Shown piece after piece: positions 54,258 through 62,276 of a DNA stretch of 64,000 nt (position 1 is the first letter of the stretch; each line of letters starts with the position of its first letter). Source of the DNA: Gaiellaceae bacterium (GTDB lineage Bacteria; Actinomycetota; Thermoleophilia; Gaiellales; Gaiellaceae). The position numbers and the translations under genes are program-made. Where the stretch lies: contig BPGK01000001.1 in NCBI GenBank assembly GCA_026002995.1, forward strand, positions 744,001 to 808,000, read 5' to 3'. Below the pieces are notes generated by a model. That model made no database searches. It worked only from the letters and a program-made list of their open reading frames with translations, and was not told the origin of the DNA.

Positions 54258-55010
54258 ATGGCCGGCCTCATCCATCGCCTCGCCGAGCTCCGCGCCTCGG
54301 AGGAGCGCGGCATTCTCTTCACCGCCGTCGAGGGCCCTGCCGTCGGCACGAAGGTGCTCGTGCTCGAGTCGGGCGAGCGCATCGGCGAGGGGCTCGACGA
54401 GGCCGTCGAGCGCTTCGACGAGCTCATCCGCCGGGCGCGGAACCGGCTGCTCGAGCTCTCGGACGGCTCGAAGGTCTTCGCCGAGTGGTACGGGCCGGCC
54501 CCGCGCCTCTTCGTGTACGGAGCCGTCGATACCGCCGAGGCGCTCTGCCGCGGCGCGAAGCTCCTCGGCTGGCGCACGATCGTCGCAGACGCACGCGCGA
54601 AGTTCGCGACCCCCGAGCGGATCCCGTCCGCCGACGAGCTCGTCGTCGAGTGGCCGCAGGAGGCGCTCGCACGCGTCGCTCCGGATCACCAGACCGCGAT
54701 CGTCGTCCTCACGCACGACGACAAGTTCGACGAGCCCGCGCTGATCGGCGCGCTCCAGACAGACGCGTTCTACATCGGCGCCCTCGGCTCGAGGCGCAAC
54801 CAGGAACGCCGCCGCGAGCGACTCCTCGAGGCGGGGGTGGACGAGGAGGCGCTCGAGCGGATCATGGGCCCGTGTGGCCTCGACATCGGCGCGGAGACGC
54901 AGGAGGAGACCGCGCTTTCGATCTTGGCCGAGATCGTCGCCGTCCGGGCGGGTCGCGAGGGCGGCTTCCTCAAGAACGCGAGACAGCGCATCCACGCCGA
55001 GGTCGAGTAG
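54258..55010 (+). CDS. XdhC/CoxF Rossmann-domain protein
   Basis: RLFVYGAVDTAEALCRGAKLLGWRTIVADARAKFATPERIPSADELVVEWPQEAL; YIGALGSRRNQERR; GLDIGAETQEETALSILAEIVA. Confidence 0.92.
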   Translation: MAGLIHRLAELRASEERGILFTAVEGPAVGTKVLVLESGERIGEGLDEAVERFDELIRRARNRLLELSDGSKVFAEWYGPAPRLFVYGAVDTAEALCRGAKLLGWRTIVADARAKFATPERIPSADELVVEWPQEALARVAPDHQTAIVVLTHDDKFDEPALIGALQTDAFYIGALGSRRNQERRRERLLEAGVDEEALERIMGPCGLDIGAETQEETALSILAEIVAVRAGREGGFLKNARQRIHAEVE

Positions 55011-55012
55011 CC

Positions 55013-55789
55013 ATCCGCGTCGCCTGGCTTGCCGTCGCCCCGGTCAAGGGCCTCCGCCTCGTGTCGATCGAGTCCGCCGAGCTCGGACCGACCGGTATCC
55101 GAGGCGACCGCCGCTTCCTCCTCGTCGACGCGCACGGACATCTCGTCAACGCGAAGCGCGCCCCATCGCTCCTCTCGATAACGCCCGAGCGCGCCGACGA
55201 CCGCACGCTCCGCCTTCGCTTCCCCGACGGCTCGGTCGTGGAGGGGGAGGTCGAGCTCGGTGAGCGCGTCGCGACGACCCTGTACGGCGGCCCGGTTACC
55301 GGTCGCCTCGTTCTCGGCCCCTGGGGCGAGGCGCTCTCCGAGCACGCAGGACTCGAGCTTCGGCTCGTGCGGACGGGGCGCGAGGGCGACGGCTTCGACC
55401 GCGGCCCGCGAGCTGCGGTCTCGCTCCTCTCGACCGGCTCGCTCCGCGCGCTCGCCGCCGCGTCCGGATCCGAGGCGCCGATCGATGGGCGGCGCTTCCG
55501 GATGACGCTCGGCGTCGAGGCCGAGGCGGAGCACGTCGAGGACGAGTGGCTCGGGCGGCGACTTCGCGTCGGCGGCGCGGTCGTCGTCCCCCGCGACCGC
55601 GTCGGGCGCTGCGCGGTGACGACGCGCGATCCGGAGACCGGGGAGCGCGACCTCGACACGCTCGCCGCGATCGCTGCCTACCGCGGCGACGTCCCCTCCG
55701 CGGAAGCACTCCCGTTCGGCGTCTGGTGCGAGGTCGTCGAGCCGGGGCCGCTCGCCGTCGGCGATCCCGTCGAGGTGCACGAGAGGTAA
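55013..55789 (+). CDS. MOSC-domain protein with unresolved start codon
   Basis: VAWLAVAPVKGLRLVSIESAELGPTGIRGDRRFLLVDAHGHLVNAKRAP; C-terminal RVGRCAVTTRDPETGERDLDTL. No ATG/GTG/TTG at the expected N-terminus. Confidence 0.85.
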   Translation: MRVAWLAVAPVKGLRLVSIESAELGPTGIRGDRRFLLVDAHGHLVNAKRAPSLLSITPERADDRTLRLRFPDGSVVEGEVELGERVATTLYGGPVTGRLVLGPWGEALSEHAGLELRLVRTGREGDGFDRGPRAAVSLLSTGSLRALAAASGSEAPIDGRRFRMTLGVEAEAEHVEDEWLGRRLRVGGAVVVPRDRVGRCAVTTRDPETGERDLDTLAAIAAYRGDVPSAEALPFGVWCEVVEPGPLAVGDPVEVHER

Positions 55790-55935
55790 CGGCGAGGCGG
55801 CGCGGCATCCCTCCCTTGCGCCTCGGCGCAGGACCTCCGGCGCCCGATCCTCGATCATCGATCGTTCGCGCCTCGAAGCGGTCGCCGGCGTATTAGAGTC
55901 GGGCCGGAATCTTCCCCGACCGAAAGGGGGCCGCT

Positions 55936-56874
55936 GTGACCAGCACCGACACGGGGCTCGGGATCGACGCCAAGTCCGACGCGATCTACGAGCTCGTCGA
56001 GGAAGGGTCGTCGGTCGAGCGTGTCGCGACCGGCTTCACCTTCACCGAGGGGCCGATCTGGCACCCGAAGGAGCACTACCTCCTCTTCAGCGACATGCCG
56101 GGCGACGTCCGTCGCAAGTTCACGCCGGACGGCACCGTGACCGAGGTCATGAGGCCGAGCTTCAAGTGCAACGGCATGACGTACGACGCCAATCTCGATC
56201 TCATCGTCTGCGAGCACGTGACGAGCGCGCTCTGGCGCGAGCGCGCCGACGGCTCGCGCGAGCTGCTCGCGTACCACTACGAGGGCGCGTACTTGAACAG
56301 CCCGAACGACGTCTGCGTCCACTCCTCGGGTGCGATCTACTTCTCCGATCCGTGGTACGGGCGCTTCCCCGGCTTCGGAATCGAGCGCGAGCGCGAGCTT
56401 GGCTGGCAGGGCGTCTTCCGCATCCCGCCGGGCGGGGGGCCGAACGATCTCGAGCTCATCGTCGCGAAGGACGAGTTCGACATGCCGAACGGCCTCTGCT
56501 TCTCGCCCGACGAGTCGCTCCTGTACATCAACGACACGCCGCGTGCGCACATCAAGGTCTGGGACTGCGACGCCGAGGGACGGATCTCGAACGGCCGCAT
56601 GTTCTTCGAGGGCGTCGGCACGGGCGTGATCGAGGAGGGCATCCCGGACGGGATGAAGTGCGACGAGCGAGGGAACATCTGGGTGACCGGGCCGGGCGGC
56701 ATCTGGGTGATCTCGCCCGAGGGCGAGCACCTCGGCACGATCCGTGTGCCCGAGAACACCGGGAACCTCACCTGGGGAGGCGAGGACTGGCACACGCTGT
56801 ACATCCCCGCCACGACCTCGCTCTACGCGATCAGGACGATCGTCGGCCCGCGCCGCGAGCCGTACATGGGCTAG
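55936..56874 (+). CDS. SMP-30/gluconolactonase-family protein
   Basis: GFTFTEGPIWHPKEHYLLFSDMPGD; NGMTYDANLDLIVCEH; NSPNDVCVHSSGAIYFSDPWYG; PNGLCFSPDESLLYINDT. Confidence 0.94.
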   Translation: MTSTDTGLGIDAKSDAIYELVEEGSSVERVATGFTFTEGPIWHPKEHYLLFSDMPGDVRRKFTPDGTVTEVMRPSFKCNGMTYDANLDLIVCEHVTSALWRERADGSRELLAYHYEGAYLNSPNDVCVHSSGAIYFSDPWYGRFPGFGIERERELGWQGVFRIPPGGGPNDLELIVAKDEFDMPNGLCFSPDESLLYINDTPRAHIKVWDCDAEGRISNGRMFFEGVGTGVIEEGIPDGMKCDERGNIWVTGPGGIWVISPEGEHLGTIRVPENTGNLTWGGEDWHTLYIPATTSLYAIRTIVGPRREPYMG

Positions 56875-56883
56875 GAGGAGGAG

Positions 56884-57519
56884 ATGAACGAAGAAGGCCT
56901 GCGCCTGGATCCCGATCGCTGCGTGCTGATCATCCAGGACCTGCAAAACGACGTGATCATGGACGGCGGCGCCTTCGCCGACTCCGGCTCGCCCGATCAC
57001 GCGCGCGAGCAGAACGTCGTCGAGAACGTGAAGGCGCTCGCGGAGACCTGCCGCTCGAAGGGCATCCCGGTGATCCACGTCCACTACATCGTCGAGCCGG
57101 GCGCCCCGGGGCTGAAGCTGAACGCGCCGCTCTTCCAGGGGGTGAAGGACGCGAACGCGCTCGTCCGCGGCACCTGGGGAGCGGCGCCGGTCGAGGGGCT
57201 CGAGCCGAAGGACGGCGACTTCGTCGTCGAGAAGATGCGGATGAGCGCGTGGCAGGGGACGAAGCTCGAGACCCTGCTCGCGGGCTTTGGTCGCGACACG
57301 ATCATCGTCACCGGCGCGTGGACGAACATGTCGATCGAGCACACGTCTCGCACGGGCGCGGACAAGGGCTTCTTCATGGTCGTGCCTGAGGACGGGTGCT
57401 CGACGATGAACGCGGACTGGCACAACGCGTCGATCAACTACGCGCTGCAGAATGTCGCCACCGTGACCACGTGTGCCGAGGTCACGGCGGCACTCGCCGG
57501 CGTCGGCGCCGGCGCGTGA
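56884..57519 (+). CDS. Cysteine hydrolase (isochorismatase family)
   Basis: DRCVLIIQDLQNDVIMDGG; IPVIHVHYIVEPG; TIIVTGAWTNMSIEHTSRTGADKGFFMVVPEDGCSTM. Confidence 0.9.
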   Translation: MNEEGLRLDPDRCVLIIQDLQNDVIMDGGAFADSGSPDHAREQNVVENVKALAETCRSKGIPVIHVHYIVEPGAPGLKLNAPLFQGVKDANALVRGTWGAAPVEGLEPKDGDFVVEKMRMSAWQGTKLETLLAGFGRDTIIVTGAWTNMSIEHTSRTGADKGFFMVVPEDGCSTMNADWHNASINYALQNVATVTTCAEVTAALAGVGAGA

Positions 57520-57581
57520 GAGGAAGGTCCGGGGGTGCGCCGTCGTCTGCGGCCGGCGGCCATCCCGGGGCCGCTCCCGCC

Positions 57582-58679
57582 ATGACCTCGCGCGCCGCGA
57601 TCTTCTGGGGGCCGGGACGGCCGTTCACCGTCGAGGAGGTCGAGCTCCGCGAGCCGCGCATGGGCGAGGTCGTCGTGCGGATGGTCGCGGCCGGAATCTG
57701 CGGGACAGACCTGCACTCGGTTCGAGGTGAGTTCCGACGGCCGACGCCGATGGTGCTCGGCCATGAGGGGGCGGGCGTCGTCGAGTCGGTGGGCGACGGA
57801 GTCGAGCGCGTCGCGGTGGGCGACGAGGTGGTTCTCTCGTGGGCGCCCTCCTGCGGCGAGTGCTTCGACTGCCGTCGCGCTCGACCGGCCGCGTGCTCGC
57901 GGCTGCACGCGGCGATCGCCGCGGGGACGCTCGTGGACGGGACGACGGGGATTACGCTCCGCGGCGAGCTCGTGTACCGGGGAACGGCGACGGGCTGTCT
58001 CGCCGAACGGGTAGTCGTCTCCGAGCGGGTTGCGCTCCCGACGGGAGGCGCCATCCCGCTCGAGCAAGCCGCGCTCCTCGGCTGCGCAGCGCTCACCGGG
58101 GTCGGCGCGGTGCTCTTCGCCGCACGTGTCGAGGAGGGCGAGTCCGTGCTCGTCGTCGGCGCGGGCGCCGTCGGTCAGTTCGCGGTGCAGGGCGCGCGGA
58201 TCGCAGGGGCGGGGGAGATTGTCGCCGTCGATCCGGTCACCGCGCGGCGCGAGCAGTCGCTCGCGCTCGGCGCGACACACGCGTTCTCGCCTTCCGAGAT
58301 CGAGGCGGCGTTGCCGGAGATCCTCCCCGACGGAGCGGACGTCGGCTTCGACGCGGTCGGCGATCCGCGGACGACCGCTGTGACGCTCGAGCTGACGCGG
58401 CCCGGTGGGCGGGCGGTGCTCGTGGGGCTGCCAGCAGCCGGAGCGCGGCTCGACCTCGACCCCGCGCTGTTCGTCCGGCGCGAGAAGTGGCTCACCGGGA
58501 CGATGTACGGCTCCGAGGATCCCGCCGTCGCGCTGCCGATCCTGCTCGAGCACGTGCGGGCCGGCCGCCTCCTCCTCGAGCCGCTCCTCGGGCCGAGGTT
58601 CGCGCTCGAGGACGTGAACGAGGCGGTGGCAGCGAGTCTCGCCGGGTCGCCCGGTCGGGTATTGGTACGGCTCTCGTGA
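57582..58679 (+). CDS. Zinc-dependent alcohol dehydrogenase (MDR family)
   Basis: AAGICGTDLHSVRGEFRRPTPMVLGHEGAGVVESVG; VLVVGAGAVGQFAVQGARIAGAGEIVAVD. Confidence 0.94.
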   Translation: MTSRAAIFWGPGRPFTVEEVELREPRMGEVVVRMVAAGICGTDLHSVRGEFRRPTPMVLGHEGAGVVESVGDGVERVAVGDEVVLSWAPSCGECFDCRRARPAACSRLHAAIAAGTLVDGTTGITLRGELVYRGTATGCLAERVVVSERVALPTGGAIPLEQAALLGCAALTGVGAVLFAARVEEGESVLVVGAGAVGQFAVQGARIAGAGEIVAVDPVTARREQSLALGATHAFSPSEIEAALPEILPDGADVGFDAVGDPRTTAVTLELTRPGGRAVLVGLPAAGARLDLDPALFVRREKWLTGTMYGSEDPAVALPILLEHVRAGRLLLEPLLGPRFALEDVNEAVAASLAGSPGRVLVRLS

Positions 58680-59053
58680 TCGAGCAGGTCGAACGGATGC
58701 GCGTGGCGTGGGTGGACACCGATGCAGGTGGGCGGATCCACTTCACGAACGCGTTCCGTTGGGCCGAGGTGGCCGAGACGAGCCTCATGCGTCGGCTCGG
58801 GATGCTCGAGCGCTGGGGCGACTACCCGCGTCGCCACGTCGAGGCCGAGTTCCACAAGGTGCTCCGCTTCGAGGACGAGTTCGACGTCCGCCTGCGCGTG
58901 GAGGCCGTCGGTAGGACGTCCATCACGTACGCCTGGACGCTCGAGCGGGACGGCGAGGTGTACGTGAGCGGCCGCCACACCGTGGTCTCCGTCGATCGCG
59001 AAGGGAGACCGGAGCCGCTCGCCGACGACGTGCGGGCTGCCCTCTCGGGCTGA
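58676..59053 (+). CDS. Acyl-CoA thioesterase (4HBT hotdog fold)
   Basis: VAWVDTDAGGRIHFTNAFRWAEVAETSLMRRLG; GTGA overlap with ADH. Confidence 0.88.
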   Translation: MIEQVERMRVAWVDTDAGGRIHFTNAFRWAEVAETSLMRRLGMLERWGDYPRRHVEAEFHKVLRFEDEFDVRLRVEAVGRTSITYAWTLERDGEVYVSGRHTVVSVDREGRPEPLADDVRAALSG

Positions 59054-59152
59054 AGCGCCGTCCATCGGGGCGGACGGAGGCGACGCAGGCGCTCGAGCTC
59101 GCTGGTCACGCACGGGTCGGCCCGGCTCGGCCGCTCGACTATCGTTCGCGCC

Positions 59153-60619
59153 GTGACCGCAGTCGAGGTTCCGCTGCTACGCCGCCAGGCATTCGTGGAC
59201 GGAGCGTGGGTCGACGCCGACTCGGGCGAGACCTTCCCCGTGACGAATCCGGCGACGGGGGAGGTGCTCGCCGAGGTTCCGCGCATGGGCGTCGCCGAGA
59301 CCCGGCGAGCGCTCGCCGCGGCCGAGCGTGCGCTGCCCGAGTGGAAGCACCGCACGGCGAAGGAGCGCGCGCGTGTGCTGCGTCACCTGGCGGATCTCAT
59401 GCTCTCTCACGAGGAGGAGCTCGCGCGGCTGATGGTGCTCGAGCAGGGCAAGCCGCTCGCGGAGGCGCGCGTCGAGGTCGCCTACGCAGCCTCCTTCTTC
59501 GAGTGGTTCGGAGAGGAGGCCAAGCGCGTCTACGGCGACACGATTCCGTCGCCGTGGCCAGACAAGCGGATCCTCGTGACGAAGGAGGCCGTGGGTGTCA
59601 CGGCTGGCATCACGCCCTGGAACTTCCCGGCGGCGATGCCGGCGCGCAAGGCCGCGCCGGCGCTCGCGGCGGGGTGCACGATGGTGCTAAAGCCGGCGGA
59701 GCAGACGCCGCTCTCGGCGCTCGCGATCGCAGCGCTCGCGGAGGAGGCAGGGGTGCCGCCCGGCGTGCTCTCGGTCGTGACCGGAGCCGCCGAGGATGCG
59801 CCGGCGATCGGGGGCGAGATGACCTCCAACCCCGCCGTTCGCAAGCTCGGCTTCACCGGCTCGACGCAGGTCGGGAAGCTCCTCGCCGCGCAGTGCGCGG
59901 CCGGGCTCAAGAGGATCTCGCTCGAGCTCGGGGGGAACGCGCCGTTCATCGTCTTCGACGACGCCGACCTCGAGGAAGCCGTCGCCGGAGCGCTGCTCTG
60001 CAAGTACCGGAACTCGGGCCAGACGTGCATCTCGGCCAACCGGCTGCTCGTCCAGGACGGGATCTTCGACGACTTCGTATCCGCGTTCACCGACGCGGTG
60101 CGCGCGCTGAAGGTGGCGGACGGCTTCACGGAGGGCGTGAACGTCGGCCCGCTCATCGACGAGCCCGCGCTCGAGAAGGTCGAGCGCCACGTCGTGGACG
60201 CGCTCGAGCGGGGCGGCGAGCTGCTCGTCGGCGGAGAGCGCATCGAGGGGCAGTTCTTCCAGCCGTCCGTCATCGTCGGCGTCACCGCCGATGCGGCGAT
60301 GAGCTGCGAGGAGACGTTCGGGCCGGTGGCGGGGATCGCGCGTTTTCGGACCGAGGAGGAGGCGGTGCGGATCGCCAACGAGACCCCGTATGGGCTCGCG
60401 GCCTACTTCTACGCCCGTGACCTCGGTCGCGTGACGCGGGTGGCGGAGGCGCTCGAGGTCGGGATCGTCGGCATCAACACGGGCCTCATCTCGACCGAGG
60501 TCGCGCCGTTCGGCGGGGTCAAGGAGTCGGGGATCGGCCGCGAGGGCTCCTCGTACGGCATCGACGAGTGGCTCGAGCTGAAGTACTGGGCGGTGGGCGG
60601 GATCGGAGCGCCGCTGTGA
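59153..60619 (+). CDS. NAD(P)-dependent succinate-semialdehyde/aldehyde dehydrogenase
   Basis: AGITPWNFPAAMPARKAAPALAAGCTMVLKPAEQTPLSALAIA; SLELGGNAPFIVFDDADL; NSGQTCISANRLLVQ. Confidence 0.95.
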   Translation: MTAVEVPLLRRQAFVDGAWVDADSGETFPVTNPATGEVLAEVPRMGVAETRRALAAAERALPEWKHRTAKERARVLRHLADLMLSHEEELARLMVLEQGKPLAEARVEVAYAASFFEWFGEEAKRVYGDTIPSPWPDKRILVTKEAVGVTAGITPWNFPAAMPARKAAPALAAGCTMVLKPAEQTPLSALAIAALAEEAGVPPGVLSVVTGAAEDAPAIGGEMTSNPAVRKLGFTGSTQVGKLLAAQCAAGLKRISLELGGNAPFIVFDDADLEEAVAGALLCKYRNSGQTCISANRLLVQDGIFDDFVSAFTDAVRALKVADGFTEGVNVGPLIDEPALEKVERHVVDALERGGELLVGGERIEGQFFQPSVIVGVTADAAMSCEETFGPVAGIARFRTEEEAVRIANETPYGLAAYFYARDLGRVTRVAEALEVGIVGINTGLISTEVAPFGGVKESGIGREGSSYGIDEWLELKYWAVGGIGAPL

Positions 60620-60930
60620 TCGTCGAGCTGCGCGACTACCACGTCACGACCGGCAAGCTCCCCGAGCTCGTGCGCCTGTACGAGACCGAGGGGAGCGCTA
60701 TCCAGCAGGAGTACCTCGGCACCTTCGTGGGCGCTTTCACGACGGACGTCGGCGAGCTCTCCACCTACACGCACATCTGGGCCTACGAGAGTCACGCCGA
60801 CCGGGAGGCGCGCCGCGCGCGGTTGCAGGCGGACGTACGCTGGCAGGCGTTCCTCGCGAAGATCCAGCCGCTTATCCACACGCAGCGCAACCGGATCATG
60901 ATCCCGACGTCCTTCTCCCCGCTCCGATGA
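60616..60930 (+). CDS. NIPSNAP-family protein
   Basis: VIVELRDYHVTTGKLPELVRLYETEGSAIQQEYLGTFVGAFTTDVGELSTYTHIWAYES. Confidence 0.88.
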   Translation: MIVELRDYHVTTGKLPELVRLYETEGSAIQQEYLGTFVGAFTTDVGELSTYTHIWAYESHADREARRARLQADVRWQAFLAKIQPLIHTQRNRIMIPTSFSPLR

Positions 60931-60969
60931 GCGCGTCCCGGTCAGCCTCGAGCTCGCTCAGGCGGCCTC

Positions 60970-61707
60970 ATGGTCGTGGAGCCTGAGATGGGAGCGCTCG
61001 ACGGGAAGGTCGCGATCGTGACCGGCGGCGCACAAGGCATCGGCGCCGCGATCGCCCGTGGCCTGGAGGCGGAAGGAGCGACCGTCGCCGTCGTCGACCT
61101 GAACCCGCCGGAGGGCGGCATCAGGGCCGACGTGGCCTCGGAGGCGGATGTCGCCCGGATGACCGAGGAGGTGCTCGCGCGTCACGGTCGCATCGACATC
61201 CTGATCAACAACGCGGGTCTCTACGCGTCGCTCGCGATGCGGCCGTTCACGGAGATCCCGCTCGAGGAGTGGAATCGGGTCATGGAGGTCAACGTCGCTT
61301 CCATGTTCCTCACCTGCCGGGCCGTCGTGCCGGTGATGCGCGAGCAGGGTGGGGGGAAGATCGTGAACATCTCCTCGGGGACTCCGTTCCGCGGCGTTCC
61401 CTTCCTCCTCCACTACGTGACGTCGAAGGGCGCCATCGTCGCGCTCACCCGCGCGCTGGCGAAGGAGCTCGGCAAGGACGGGATCCACGTGAACTGCGTC
61501 GCGCCCGGGTTCACGATGTCCGACGGGGTGAAGGCGCATCCCGAGGTGATCGAGAAGCTACGCGACGTGTCGATCGCCGCGCGCACGATCCAGCGCGACC
61601 AGGTGCCCGAGGACGTCGTCGGCGCGGTGGTCTTCCTCTGCACGCCCGCGGCGGACTTCATCACGGGCCAGACGATGGTGATCGACGGCGGCCAGTACTT
61701 CCATTGA
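60970..61707 (+). CDS. SDR-family oxidoreductase
   Basis: KVAIVTGGAQGIGAAIARGLE; HYVTSKGAIVALTRALAKEL. Confidence 0.94.
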   Translation: MVVEPEMGALDGKVAIVTGGAQGIGAAIARGLEAEGATVAVVDLNPPEGGIRADVASEADVARMTEEVLARHGRIDILINNAGLYASLAMRPFTEIPLEEWNRVMEVNVASMFLTCRAVVPVMREQGGGKIVNISSGTPFRGVPFLLHYVTSKGAIVALTRALAKELGKDGIHVNCVAPGFTMSDGVKAHPEVIEKLRDVSIAARTIQRDQVPEDVVGAVVFLCTPAADFITGQTMVIDGGQYFH

Positions 61708-62276
61708 TCCTCGCGCTCTTCGAGCAGCCCGAGGGCGTGAGGACCCGCGGGGAGACCGGAGTCGTCTACGACATCGATGCGAACGCCGCGCGCTCGGGCG
61801 CCGCGCGGGTCGAGGGGCCCGCACTCCTCTTCGCCCTCGCGAGCGACCACGACGCGCTCGTGGCTCTGAGCCACGAAGTCTCGGGCGCCCCCGCGCTCGC
61901 CGTCGAGGTCATGCTCGATCCGAGCGTCGAGTGGCTCGTCCGCTGCGACCGCGTCGACTTCCCTCCCGGCGGCGTCGCCTACCGACACGTCCATCCCGGC
62001 CCCGGGATCCGACGGCTGCTCCACGGGGAGCTGACGATCGACCGCGGCGACGGGGCCCCGTGCACGTATCGAGCGGGCAAGGCCTGGTTCGAGGGCGCCG
62101 ACGACCCGGTGCTCGCGACCGCCTCGCCGACGGAGGAGACAGCGTTCGTTCGCGTCCTCCTCCTCCCCGCGGCGTGGGCCGGACGGCGCACGATCCGCTA
62201 CGTCGAGCCGGGGGACGAGGAGCGCCCGAAGCTCCAGCGTGCGACGATCCTCCTCGAGGAGCCTCTGCCACGATGA
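61704..62276 (+). CDS. Cupin-like protein
   Basis: CDRVDFPPGGVAYRHVHPGPGIRRLLHGELTI; TTG start overlapping TGA (TTGA). Confidence 0.75.
   Translation: MILALFEQPEGVRTRGETGVVYDIDANAARSGAARVEGPALLFALASDHDALVALSHEVSGAPALAVEVMLDPSVEWLVRCDRVDFPPGGVAYRHVHPGPGIRRLLHGELTIDRGDGAPCTYRAGKAWFEGADDPVLATASPTEETAFVRVLLLPAAWAGRRTIRYVEPGDEERPKLQRATILLEEPLPR

Noticed and set aside
53943-55010. Split XdhC as a frameshifted pseudogene
   Set aside because: Both halves are intact, start with ATG/GTG and are separated by a clean stop-start; separate XdhC-N and Rossmann proteins are known in cox-type clusters.
55851-55864. TCGATCA-TCGATCG upstream of the SMP-30 gene as a shared operator with 49800-49816
   Set aside because: The 7-mer TCGATCA also occurs inside coding regions (e.g. 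near 18126 and 22018) at a frequency compatible with chance; not enough to claim co-regulation.
55855-57423. 522-aa minus-strand ORF opposite SMP-30 and cysteine hydrolase
   Set aside because: Antisense shadow ORF; no recognisable domain.
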